Assembly: GCF_004216905.1 (NCBI RefSeq)
Contig: NZ_SGXJ01000007.1
Span: forward strand, 1 to 64,000
Length of the DNA stretch: 64,000 bases
Reading direction: 5' to 3'
Source of the DNA: Kribbella sp. VKM Ac-2569
GTDB taxonomy: Bacteria; Actinomycetota; Actinomycetes; Propionibacteriales; Kribbellaceae
Translations under genes and position numbers: made by a program
Shown: positions 1 through 7,804 of the stretch, in pieces
Layout of the letters: the number at the start of each line of letters is the position of its first letter
How positions within the stretch are numbered: position 1 is the stretch's first letter
The notes under the pieces: generated by a model
What the model was told of the DNA's origin: nothing
Databases searched by the model: none
What the model saw: the letters and a program-made list of their open reading frames with translations, nothing else

Positions 1-1
1 G

Positions 2-526
2 ACCACGTCGACGTACCGCTACACCGCCTACGGCCAGGCCGACAAGACCGGCACGACCGGCGACGACGCGATCTTCGACAACGACCCGGCCAAGACCGCC
101 GACATCGTCAACCCCTACCGCTTCAACAGCAAACGGTTCGACGGCGCCACCGGCACCTACGACATGGGCTTCCGCGAGTACAACCCAGGCCTCAACCGGT
201 ACCTCACCCGCGACATGTTCAACGGCGCCCTGCAAGACCTCGCCCTCGGCACCGATCCATGGAACACCAACCGCTATGCCTTCGCCGGCGGCAACCCCAT
301 CAACCGCATCGAACTCGACGGCCACTACGCCATCGACGAAAACGGTGAGCCGTACAAATACTGGGAAGTCTGGAACGAACGGCACGAGACCGCCGTTGAG
401 GCGACCGCGGACCAGACGCAGGTGGAGCATCCTGAGCGCGGGAGGGTGACGACATCACGGAAGGACAACCTGGTCGCGGGTGGTTCGTCAGGAATCCCGG
501 CGATCAGAACGGGTATCCGGATGTGA
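2..526 (+). CDS. RHS repeat-associated core protein, C-terminal part (5' end outside window)
   Basis: The frame is open from base 2 and reads as the end of an RHS/YD-repeat core: ...YRFNSKRFDGATGTYDMG then FREYNPGLNRYLTRD, then a GGNPINRIELDGH segment. This is the classic RHS-associated core that ends where the variable toxin tip begins. These proteins are large secreted or surface filaments that carry C-terminal toxins in bacterial competition. The conserved core ends near base 330. About 35 further residues follow, and the frame stops at 526 with low-complexity residues that do not look like a toxin. A toxin-like domain is readable one frame away from about base 440, so the gene probably lost one base around 436-456. 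The start is outside the window. Confidence 0.85.
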   Translation, partial: TTSTYRYTAYGQADKTGTTGDDAIFDNDPAKTADIVNPYRFNSKRFDGATGTYDMGFREYNPGLNRYLTRDMFNGALQDLALGTDPWNTNRYAFAGGNPINRIELDGHYAIDENGEPYKYWEVWNERHETAVEATADQTQVEHPERGRVTTSRKDNLVAGGSSGIPAIRTGIRM

Positions 527-990
527 TTCAGTGGGGCCCGGAACCCAAGAACGGCGCCAAGCAGGAGGTGTGGATCTGGGAGGTCAAGCACGGTGGCGGG
601 AAAGCCGAGGATGACGGGAAGGACCAGGTCGACAACTACATCGAGTATCTTCAGAAACAACTCGGTAACGCATACATAGTGCGACCTGGATATGTACTGG
701 ATCCACGACATCGACCAAACCGATCGAATCCGCGGGAGCTGATCACGGTCGAGTCGAAGATCGAGGAAGGCGGCGTGGAGTTGTACGACTACGGCAGCAC
801 CGATCCCTATTCTGTGCAGCTGCGCGGCCTGAGGAATCAGTCGTTCAGCAAAGATGAGAAGGAGCCGCGGTCGACACCGACACTCGATCCGACGACGACC
901 GGCAAGGCTGCGGGCGATATCTTGACAGTTCTCGGGCTTGCAGGCTATGTCATTTGGAAGGGAACAGCGTGGGGAATAGCGCAGAACTGA
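523..990 (+). CDS. RHS C-terminal toxin tip, PD-(D/E)XK nuclease-like (frameshifted from the core)
   Basis: The open frame carries protein-like sequence from about base 436 (GDDITEGQPGRGWF...) with no RBS or start at its head. The first ATG, at 523, lies inside the domain. The motif series GYPDVIQW, about 15 residues, then VWIWEVK, then DQVDNYIEYLQ matches the PD...ExK plus downstream Q/Y pattern of restriction-endonuclease-fold toxins (family knowledge). It is therefore probably the DNase-type tip of the upstream RHS protein, now separated by a one-base frame break. It ends at 990, overlapping the downstream candidate immunity gene, the usual toxin-immunity arrangement. No family-level identification was made. 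The nuclease assignment rests only on the motif. Confidence 0.6.
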   Translation: MIQWGPEPKNGAKQEVWIWEVKHGGGKAEDDGKDQVDNYIEYLQKQLGNAYIVRPGYVLDPRHRPNRSNPRELITVESKIEEGGVELYDYGSTDPYSVQLRGLRNQSFSKDEKEPRSTPTLDPTTTGKAAGDILTVLGLAGYVIWKGTAWGIAQN

Positions 991-1949
991 GTGGCGGGCT
1001 GTCGGCGGCGGATGAGTCGACCCGGTTGAAGTCGGCGCGTGGTGTTCGTGCGGAGTTGGATTATCTATTGCCGGAAGGCTCTGCTGAGGTGGGGCCTCGG
1101 GTGGTGGATTGGTTCACGATGGCGGTGGAGCAGCTTGCGGGTGAGTTCATGGCCGAGCTGCCGGCGGCAGGGCTGCCGTCGAAAGGTGTACGGGATCCGG
1201 AGGGTGGGCCGTTTGGGCCGGTTGGCTCGCGGTGGTGTTCGTTGTTGGTGATCGGTCAGGGTGAGCGGCGCTTGTCGAAGTCCCTGCGTGCATGGTCGCC
1301 GAAGAACTGGGATCGGTTCGTGTCGCAGGCGGCCGACGTGTCTGTTGAGATGTCGGCGAAGTTCTCGACCTTGAATGAGGTCGGTCATGCCGGAACGCCG
1401 AGTCTGACGATTTCGGCGTACCGGCCACGTCCGAAGGAGGCACGGCAGTGGCTGCGGCTGGACGCGACATACGTGGTGGGCAAGTTGGGTGAGACCGCGC
1501 CGATCCCGGACGAGGTGCCCGAGACGTGGCGGCAGTTCCTGGTGACGCAGGCCGAGCGCTCGCCGGCGGTGTTCGGGTTCCTGGCCGACGACACGAGCGG
1601 GGCCGGGAACCGTACACCGCTCGAGACCTCGAGAGGGACATTCCCGACCGACACGCTGCCTCTGTCCGACTCCCAGGTTCGGGGCTATTCGTGGGTGTCG
1701 GTCACGTCGGCGGGTGTTCTGCAGCGATTGGGTGGTATCGAGGCGGTTCGCAGGAGTGGAGCGTTTGCGAGCGCGATCGAGTTGCCGTCGGGTGGTGCCG
1801 TGTTGCAGGCGACGCCGAGGTTGTCGCAGTACGAGGGTGATGCGGTCCGGCGGGTGTTCGAGGCATTGGCGCCGGTGCTGCCCGCAGACGCACCCTCGTC
1901 GGACCCGTTCAACCGATTCAAGTTGATCTACGAGGCCCCGCGCCGGTAG
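969..1949 (+). CDS. Candidate immunity protein for the RHS tip
   Basis: A 326-residue soluble protein without signal peptide or membrane segment. I chose GTG 969 because a GGAAGGG ribosome site (956-962) lies six bases ahead. A TTG at 954 is the upstream alternative. The gene overlaps the toxin tip by 22 bases, and its stop is followed at once by another RHS fragment, so it sits exactly in the immunity slot of a toxin/immunity cassette. Readable features include a central GSRWCSLLVIGQGERRLSKSL stretch and a C-terminal RRVFEALAPVLPADAPSSDPFNRFK. I do not recognise the family; large DUF3396-type immunity proteins are one possibility. The immunity role is inferred from position only. Confidence 0.5.
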   Translation: MGNSAELSGGLSAADESTRLKSARGVRAELDYLLPEGSAEVGPRVVDWFTMAVEQLAGEFMAELPAAGLPSKGVRDPEGGPFGPVGSRWCSLLVIGQGERRLSKSLRAWSPKNWDRFVSQAADVSVEMSAKFSTLNEVGHAGTPSLTISAYRPRPKEARQWLRLDATYVVGKLGETAPIPDEVPETWRQFLVTQAERSPAVFGFLADDTSGAGNRTPLETSRGTFPTDTLPLSDSQVRGYSWVSVTSAGVLQRLGGIEAVRRSGAFASAIELPSGGAVLQATPRLSQYEGDAVRRVFEALAPVLPADAPSSDPFNRFKLIYEAPRR

Positions 1950-3102
1950 CCCACCGCGGTCCCCAGGCGACGACGACGGATCCGAACGATTTCGTCGCGA
2001 GGTACAGCTATGACCGGATTGGTCAGGTGCTGAAGGTCGAGACTCCGTTTGTTGATGGTGGGTCGACGAAGACGCCGACGACGACGTTCGAGTACGACCT
2101 GGTTGGTAACCAGGTGACGGTGATGGATCCGCTGCGGAACGCGTCGCCTGCGACGGACTACACGTCGAAGACGGTCTATGACCTGAACCACCGGCCGACC
2201 GCGGTCACCGACGCGGCCGGGTATACGAGCAAGACGGTGTACGACGCGGACGGTCTGGTCACGGCGGAGATCAACCAGGCTGGGAACACGAAGAAGACCG
2301 ACTATGACGGGGCCGGTCAGCCGGTCGCGATCCATGTCCCGCATACCCCGATTGGTGGGCATCAGGAGGATCGGGTCACGACGCTGGCCTATGACCAGGC
2401 CGGGAACGTGACTCGTCAGACCCGGCCCAGTGGCCGGTATTCCGAGACGGTGTATGACAAGAACAACCGGCCGGTGCAGAACAAGTCCGCGTTCGACACG
2501 GCGACGACCTTGTACAAGACGCCGTCGAGCACGTTCATCCAGTATTTCCCGACCGGCGAGATCAAGGCGCAGTCCGAGCCGACGTTCGGCAGCTCTGGGC
2601 TCGAGTTGCAGGATGGCGTACGAACGGAGGGCAAGTATCATGCCGAAGACGTCCTCCAGTTGACTCGGCGGTACTCGCAGATTCTGGAGGATGATCGTAA
2701 GGCAGGAAATACTATCCTGACGTCCAGCGAGCGTGATCTTGCCCGGTCAGAGTTCCGGGAAAACTGGACCGTGCTGAATACTCCGGACGCCAATGGTGCA
2801 GTGACAGCTGACCTTGAGAAACGAGGGGCTCTGCTTGAGATCGATAGAACCGTGAAGAATATCCAAACGGTCTACGCCGTAAACGACATTACAAGCGTAA
2901 GGTTTGAAGAGAGAAGCCTTTTAAGATGCCTCGACCGGTCGAGAATAAAGCTTCCCTTTTCGGTCGTGGTTTGTCTGGAACGGGGACGTTCCTGGACTCG
3001 TATTTTCTGTTCCAGTCGTTTCGGGAAGCATGGAATTTCAAGCCTCCACCGGACTATGCCTGCGCTACTGCATTTTCCTGTGTATATGTGGGGCCGAGCT
3101 AG
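1950..3102 (+). pseudogene. Displaced RHS fragment with degraded second toxin tip
   Basis: Directly after the preceding stop, with no start codon or RBS, the frame reads PQATTTDPNDFVARYSYDRIGQ and then YD repeats (YDLVGNQ, YDLNHRP, YDADGLV, YDGAGQP, YDQAGNV, YDKNNRP) to about base 2620. The conserved RHS-associated core is missing. From about 2640 the DNA becomes visibly more AT-rich and the protein changes character (LTRRYSQILEDDRKAGNTI, SSERDLARSEFRENW). Near 2907 the sensible reading moves one frame (REKPFKMPRPVENKASLFGRG ... FSCVYVGPS, stop 3100-3102). This looks like an orphan tip left by recombination at the 3' end of an RHS gene, inactivated by lack of a start and a frame break. The tip family is not recognised. 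Confidence 0.6.
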
Positions 3103-3119
3103 AACTGTGAGTTTTGTGG

Positions 3120-3485
3120 ATGAATGAACACGTGAGTGGCCTTCCAGCTCTCTTGGCCGACTGGTTTCCAGAGTCGGCCGGCGATGTTGCGCGGATCTGT
3201 GCCGAATATAGTGATACTCCGGGGCTCGCTGCCTACAGCTACGTCTCGGAGGTGTTCTGGTGGGGTGTGTTTGAGCCGGCGCTCAGGACGCAGAATGATG
3301 AGGTAAAGGTCGAGCGATGCTTTGCGGCTCTAGAGCACATGCTAAGCAGTCCTGATCAACAGGTTCGGGATGCAGCCGGTATTCGAGTGACGCCGTATCT
3401 GTTGAAGCCAGCGTGGGCAAAGATTGTCGACCGCTATGCGGGGCCCCTCACGCGAGCTGACATGCGCCGTGCGGCTGGAGCTTGA
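3120..3485 (+). CDS. Small protein in the immunity position of the second RHS tip
   Basis: A 121-residue protein starting at ATG 3120, 17 bases after the end of the second tip. The start is weak, with no good RBS. It is soluble and tryptophan-rich in the middle (SEVFWWGVFEPALRT), with an N-terminal LLADWFPESAGDVARICAEY and a C-terminal helical stretch. The layout suits a small immunity-type protein; I think DUF7674-like proteins are similar but cannot confirm this. Base composition is lower in GC than the rest of the window, like the tip before it, which suggests they moved as one cassette. Function is inferred from position. Confidence 0.5.
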   Translation: MNEHVSGLPALLADWFPESAGDVARICAEYSDTPGLAAYSYVSEVFWWGVFEPALRTQNDEVKVERCFAALEHMLSSPDQQVRDAAGIRVTPYLLKPAWAKIVDRYAGPLTRADMRRAAGA

Positions 3486-3509
3486 CTGTGTATCCTGCGG
3501 CAGGCCCGA

Positions 3510-3737
3510 AACTCGCCCTTGCCCAGCAGCCAGCCGCTGAATCGCCGCGGCCTTCAACGCCTCCAATTCCTCGTCATCGTGCGCCGAACTGACATGCTCG
3601 ATATCCCTGGACACACGCCGCGACGACCACACGGCCTGAACCGCCGTCGCCCCCGAGCCGGTCTTCACCGTCCGCACGTACGCCACAGACCCGACCCGAC
3701 GAGCCCGATTAGTGCGCAACTCCAGCAATCCCACCAC
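3510..3737 (-). pseudogene. Transposase N-terminal fragment (IS1634/IS4-like), truncated
   Basis: On the minus strand, frame 3737 to about 3510 reads SVAYVRTVKTGSGATAVQAVW, then SSRRVSRDIEHVSSAHDDEE and LEALKAAAIQRLAAGQG. This is the characteristic N-terminus of a group of actinobacterial DDE transposases usually filed under IS1634/IS4. After LAAGQG the similarity stops and the frame runs into the neighbouring immunity-like gene, so more than 80 percent of the transposase is missing. No DDE catalytic region is present in the window. It is a scar of an insertion sequence, lying between the RHS cassettes and a broken lacI gene. Confidence 0.7.
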
Positions 3738-3970
3738 GCAAACCCGCAGGTCACAGCCTCGCTCAACCGGATCCTCTCTCGGTGATAAGAGTCAGGTGTC
3801 GGCGTGTGCGCGCCGGGCTTGGTGGGTATCGGCGCTGAGGGGATGCAAAGAACCTGGCTGCTGTCGGCGGCGGCTGCTATAACTCGTGAGCCGTACAGCG
3901 CTGGGGGATCAATGTGCCGGGCTCCCAGTTGTCGACTTCCGACCGGCATCTGATCGACAGGAGGGTTGAT
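3738..3970. other. Non-coding stretch between IS remnant and lacI remnant
   Basis: No credible gene is seen here. It probably includes the upstream end of the lost insertion sequence and its junction with the truncated lacI reading frame near 3971. No clear terminal inverted repeat or target duplication could be identified by eye. Confidence 0.4.
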
Positions 3971-4320
3971 GCGCCGCGATGGCCGACCTGCTCGCGCTCC
4001 CCGAGCCGCCCGACGCGGTGTTCTGTTACAACGACCTGCTGGCTCTTGGGGCGCTGCGCACCATCCTCAGTCGCGGCCTCCGCGTGCCCGACGACATCGC
4101 CCTGGTCGGCTTCGACGACATCGAGGACGGCCGCTACAGCACCCCGAGCCTCACCACGATCAGCCCCGACAAGACGCAGATCGCCAAGAACGCCGTACGA
4201 CTCCTGCTGAACCGCCTCGACGGCGACCGCTCCGCGCCCGCCGAAATACCGGCCGACTACACCCTCCAGATCCGCGAAAGCACCACAGGCCGGGACGCGG
4301 CGCCGTGGAATGATGCCGTC
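3971..4320 (+). pseudogene. LacI-family regulator, C-terminal fragment only
   Basis: The frame reads MADLLALPEPPDAVFCYNDL, then RVPDDIALVGFDDIEDGRYS, PSLTTISPDKTQIAKNAV and LLLNRLDG. These are the last roughly 110 residues of the periplasmic-binding-like sensor domain of LacI/GalR regulators. The helix-turn-helix and most of the sensor are absent, and the 5' break lies beside the transposase remnant. There is also no stop codon where LacI proteins normally end: the frame continues through RDAAPWNDAV into the following DUF1801 gene. Most likely a non-functional remnant created by the insertion event. Confidence 0.75.
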
Positions 4321-4734
4321 ATGACGAGCTCGGAGGTCGAGGCCCACCTGGCAAAGGTGCGTTCGGCGACACGTCGCCAGGACGCCGAGACGATGATCGA
4401 GTTGATGCGCCGGGTTACCGGCGAGGAGCCGCGGATGTGGGCCACCGTGGTGGGCTTCGGTGAGTATCACTACCGGTACGCGAGCGGTCGCGAGGGCGAT
4501 GCACCGGCAGCCGGCTTCGCGCCGCGGTCGGCGGCGACCACGGTCTATCTCTCAGACGGAGTCGACGCGCACGCCGACCTGCTCGACCAGCTGGGTCCGC
4601 ACACGACCGGCGTCGGTTGTGTGTACATCAAGAAGCTCGACGACATCGACCTCGAAGTGCTTGAGACAGTAGTGCGGCGCTCGTACGAGACACTCACCGC
4701 CGGCACCTACCCCCACCGCGCCCGCGAGTCGTGA
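4321..4734 (+). CDS. DUF1801 domain protein
   Basis: A 137-residue cytoplasmic protein beginning MTSSEVEAHLAKVRSATRRQ. The pattern MRRVTGEEPRMWATVVGFGEYHY, then TTVYLSDG, then LGPHTTGVGCVYIKKLDDID fits the DUF1801 (YdhG-like) family, whose biochemical role is not well defined. I start it at ATG 4321, although the same frame is open upstream into the lacI remnant, so a fused product beginning at 3979 is formally possible. The RBS ahead of 4321 is weak. It converges with the ArsR-type gene with one base between stops. Confidence 0.75.
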   Translation: MTSSEVEAHLAKVRSATRRQDAETMIELMRRVTGEEPRMWATVVGFGEYHYRYASGREGDAPAAGFAPRSAATTVYLSDGVDAHADLLDQLGPHTTGVGCVYIKKLDDIDLEVLETVVRRSYETLTAGTYPHRARES

Positions 4735-4735
4735 G

Positions 4736-5695
4736 CTAGGCGCCGCGGATCAGGCGGTCGCCGAGGTCTGAGCGGCGGTAGAGGACGGAGCGGCCGTGGC
4801 GTGCGGAGATGAGGAGGCCGGCCGCGCGTAGCGCGCGCAGGTGCTGGTTGACGGCGGTCGGGGTGACGTCCAGGCGTACGGCGAGCTCGGTCGACGAGGT
4901 CGGTGTCTCGAGGATGCCCATCAGCCGGGCGCGGACACGACCGATGAGGCCAACCAGGGCAATGGCGGGCGTGCTCGTCTCGGTTTCCCAGAGCGTTCCG
5001 AGGCCGCGCGCCGGGTACATGATGTGCGGTGGTTCGTCGGGAGAGATGGGCGCCGTCGCCCGCCTGCTGAAGAGCGAAGGCGCGAGCGTCAGCCCACGGC
5101 CGGCGGTCGAGGTGCGGTACGAGAGGTCACTGCGCAGGCGCACGTACACGACGTTGTCCTCGAGGCGAACATGCTGGTCGAGGTCGGCGAACATCACCGC
5201 GAGGCCGGATCGTGCTGTGACCCGGCCGCGGTAGACGATGTCGGCCTCGAGCACGGTCCGCATGCGTTGCCAGTACGGCTCGAAACATGCCTCCCAGTAC
5301 TCTCGCAGCGCCGCCAGGACACGCTTGAGCACTCTCTCCGGCCGGCCTCGAAGTACTGGCGGAAGTGCGGCGAGGTGGATCTCGGCGAAGTCCGCGCGGA
5401 CGACGCTGTTCGGTGTGTCCATCAAGGCTGCGAGCTCGTCGTCGATCCTGCCGAGCGGGGTGTACGGGCGCGGAGTGAGGAAGTCCGGCGTCCACAGCGC
5501 TTCGTTCGTCAAGGCGCGGAGCAGGTCCAGCGGGAGCCCGGCACGAGCCGCCTCGGTGGCGCGCAACCAGGGGAGCTGCAGCGGGAACCTACCCGGATCG
5601 CGCAGCGTCCGCAGCGACAAGACCAGCTCGTTCAGCGGCGAGATCGCGAAGCGCACCTCGCCCAGATCGTTGCCGACCAGCTCGTACTCGATCAT
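4736..5695 (-). CDS. ArsR-type winged-helix regulator with DUF5937 N-terminus
   Basis: A 319-residue protein. The start is set at ATG 5695 because family members begin MIEYELVGNDLGEVRFAISP; an upstream in-frame ATG at 5731 lacks this conservation. The N-terminal two thirds match the DUF5937 domain found in actinobacterial ArsR-like regulators. The last 70 residues form the winged helix (ILETPTSSTELAVRLDVTPT, AVNQHLRALRAAGLL). No metal-binding cysteine pair of classical ArsR/SmtB proteins is visible, so the signal is probably not a heavy metal. It is divergent from the MFS gene with 56 bases between starts and probably controls it. Confidence 0.8.
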   Translation of the reverse strand: MIEYELVGNDLGEVRFAISPLNELVLSLRTLRDPGRFPLQLPWLRATEAARAGLPLDLLRALTNEALWTPDFLTPRPYTPLGRIDDELAALMDTPNSVVRADFAEIHLAALPPVLRGRPERVLKRVLAALREYWEACFEPYWQRMRTVLEADIVYRGRVTARSGLAVMFADLDQHVRLEDNVVYVRLRSDLSYRTSTAGRGLTLAPSLFSRRATAPISPDEPPHIMYPARGLGTLWETETSTPAIALVGLIGRVRARLMGILETPTSSTELAVRLDVTPTAVNQHLRALRAAGLLISARHGRSVLYRRSDLGDRLIRGA

Positions 5696-5751
5696 GAAGC
5701 AATACGCTACATCGATGGTGGCGCCGAACACCCGGATGCGACAACTGACGC

Positions 5752-6987
5752 GTGCCTGAACTCCTCCGCGATCCTGTCGAACGCGCGCTTGCCTCCGCCG
5801 TTGCAGCGCTGTCCCTGTCCCGTGGGATGTTCTTCGCGGTCAGCGCGCTGTACTTCACACGCGGGGTGGGACTGTCCCCGGCCGCCGTCGGGATCGGCCT
5901 CACCGTCGCCGGAGCAGTCGGTGTCCTGGCGTCGTACGCCGGTGGTTGGCTGAGTGACCGGTGTGGCGCCGATCGGCTTCAGCAGTGGGCCCTCGCCGCG
6001 AACGGCGTCGCACTGCTGGGATACGCCCTGGCCCGAGATCTCGTCACCTTCGTCGTGGTCGCGGCTTGCGTGTCCGCGTCCCGCGGCCTGCAGAGCACGG
6101 CCCAGATGACGTTGCTCGCCCGATGGTTCGTCGGCCCGGAACGGGTTGCCGTCCGCGCCCGCTTGCGCGTGGTGATGAACGTCGGGATCGGGATCGGCAC
6201 CCTGCTTGCGGGACTGGCTCTGGTGGTGGACACGGCAACGGCGTACCGCCTGACTGTGGTGCTCGTCGGCGCCATCACGATTCTCGGCACGATCCCACTA
6301 GCGGGTCTGCGCCGGAGAGTAGCCGGGTTGGCGGAGCGAATGGATGCGTCCGCAAGCCCCGAGGCGCCACGGGGACCTTCGCCTCTGAAAGATCGCACGT
6401 ACGTCACATCGACGGTTCTCAACGCCCTGCTGGCGATCCACTTCGCGCTGACGTCGGTTGGCATCCCGCTGTGGGTGGCGGATCACACCGAGGCGCCGAC
6501 CGTCGTCGTATCGGCGCTCCTCGTGGTCAATACGGCGTACGTCGCGCTCTTCCAGGTCCGCGCGTCCCGTGGCACCCAGGATCTGCGCACGGCCGGACGA
6601 TCGGCACGCCGAGCCGGCCTCCTTCTGCTCGCGGCCTGCTTGCTCTTCGCTCTCGCAGGTCACCTCGGTGCCGCTGCAGCGACTGGCGTCCTGTTGCTCG
6701 GCGCGCTCGCCTCCTCTGCAGGCGAGACGCGCGGCGAAGCGGGGAGTTGGGGTATGGCGTTCGAACTCGCCGACCCCGCTCGCGCCGGCGCCTACCAGGG
6801 CCTCAGCCAGACCGGCCTCGCGCTGGCGCTGATGCTCGGCCCCGCAGTCGTCACCACAACCGCCATCGACCACGGCACCCTGGGCTGGATCGCGCTCGGA
6901 GCCCTCTTCGCAGTCACCGGCACCGCGACCGCGCTCGTCGCAAACCGCGCCGCAGGGCGCGCGGTCGTCAGAGGCGTTTCAGTCTGA
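5752..6987 (+). CDS. MFS transporter, probable drug/metabolite exporter
   Basis: A 411-residue membrane protein with about 12 hydrophobic segments, starting at GTG 5752. Near segment 2-3 it has the MFS loop signature GGWLSDRCGADRL. A central cytoplasmic linker (ERMDASASPEAPRGPSPLKD) separates two six-segment halves. Substrate cannot be told. It is divergently paired with the DUF5937/ArsR-type regulator, a pairing often seen for efflux genes. Its 3' end overlaps the convergent DUF1080 gene by 20 bases. Confidence 0.8.
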   Translation: MPELLRDPVERALASAVAALSLSRGMFFAVSALYFTRGVGLSPAAVGIGLTVAGAVGVLASYAGGWLSDRCGADRLQQWALAANGVALLGYALARDLVTFVVVAACVSASRGLQSTAQMTLLARWFVGPERVAVRARLRVVMNVGIGIGTLLAGLALVVDTATAYRLTVVLVGAITILGTIPLAGLRRRVAGLAERMDASASPEAPRGPSPLKDRTYVTSTVLNALLAIHFALTSVGIPLWVADHTEAPTVVVSALLVVNTAYVALFQVRASRGTQDLRTAGRSARRAGLLLLAACLLFALAGHLGAAAATGVLLLGALASSAGETRGEAGSWGMAFELADPARAGAYQGLSQTGLALALMLGPAVVTTTAIDHGTLGWIALGALFAVTGTATALVANRAAGRAVVRGVSV

Positions 6988-7804
6988 TGTTGCGCCAGCG
7001 GCAGGCGGCGTCCGGTGCCCAGCGGTCGGTTCCCAGCAGGGGGTCGTTGTCGTGGACCTCGAGGGCGATGTGGCCGGACGGGCCGAGGAATTCGGCGACG
7101 GTGTCGGCGTCGTAGTTCGGTGCCTGCAACGTGGCCAGGTCGACTTCCGCGATCCGTACGTCGTTGATCCAGGTGGTGACCCGTGGACGTTCGCCGACAC
7201 AGCGGATGCGGAGTGAGTTCCAGTCCTGCCATCGCCAGGTGGCGAGGAACTCCTCGATGGGTGCGGCGTACTCGAGCATCTTCTCCTTGTCGGGGGAGAA
7301 GGGCTCGGCTGACGTCGCTGGGTCGTCCTCGCGGAGGCCGATGGGCTTGCCGGTCGAGTCGAGGCGCGCGGTGATGGCGAACGGTACGGCGTGGAAGCTG
7401 CCGAGGCCGTTGCCGAAGAAGCCGCCGATAGAGCCGGAGTGGCGGTGGTCGACGAGGACCTGGAGTCCGTGCCAGGAGTCCGGCCGGCGGCGGAGCATGA
7501 CACCGGTGTCTGCCGGCCAGTCCGGGTTCAGCTCGAGGGTGAGTTCGAAGTCACCGAACTTCTCGTCGCTGATCAGGTATCCGCCGTACCCGCTTCCGAG
7601 AGGTTCTTGCCGGCCGACGATGGCGCCGTCCTCGACTGTCCAGGCGGCCGGATGGAGCTCGGCCTGCTCGGCGTAGTCGCTGGGGAAGTCCGGTGCGACG
7701 TCGAGTACGTCGGGGCCGCCAGGCCAGATCGATCCGTAACTGCGTGGGATGACCGACCAACCGGTGAGGTCCTTGCCGTTGAACAAAGGTTCGAAGTCTG
7801 CCAT
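6968..7804 (-). CDS. DUF1080 / 3-keto-glycoside hydrolase-like protein
   Basis: A 278-residue protein with the DUF1080 opening FEPLFNGKDLTGW and further family marks (WTVEDGAIVGRQEP, FGDFELTLELN, VMLRRRPDSWHGLQVLVD, DWNSLRIRCVGERPRVTTWI). DUF1080 is a concanavalin-like fold; characterised members hydrolyse 3-keto-disaccharides or 3-keto-glycosides. No signal peptide is present, so this copy should act in the cytoplasm. It is the last gene of the minus-strand operon, sharing base 7804 with the isomerase gene (TGATG), so translation is coupled. The Gfo/Idh proteins upstream in the operon would supply 3-keto substrates. Confidence 0.85.
   Translation of the reverse strand: MADFEPLFNGKDLTGWSVIPRSYGSIWPGGPDVLDVAPDFPSDYAEQAELHPAAWTVEDGAIVGRQEPLGSGYGGYLISDEKFGDFELTLELNPDWPADTGVMLRRRPDSWHGLQVLVDHRHSGSIGGFFGNGLGSFHAVPFAITARLDSTGKPIGLREDDPATSAEPFSPDKEKMLEYAAPIEEFLATWRWQDWNSLRIRCVGERPRVTTWINDVRIAEVDLATLQAPNYDADTVAEFLGPSGHIALEVHDNDPLLGTDRWAPDAACRWRNIRLKRL

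Noticed and set aside
3519..3785. Plus-strand frame of 88 codons
   Set aside because: Shadow of the transposase remnant on the other strand; the arginine/proline-rich composition is typical of non-coding frames.
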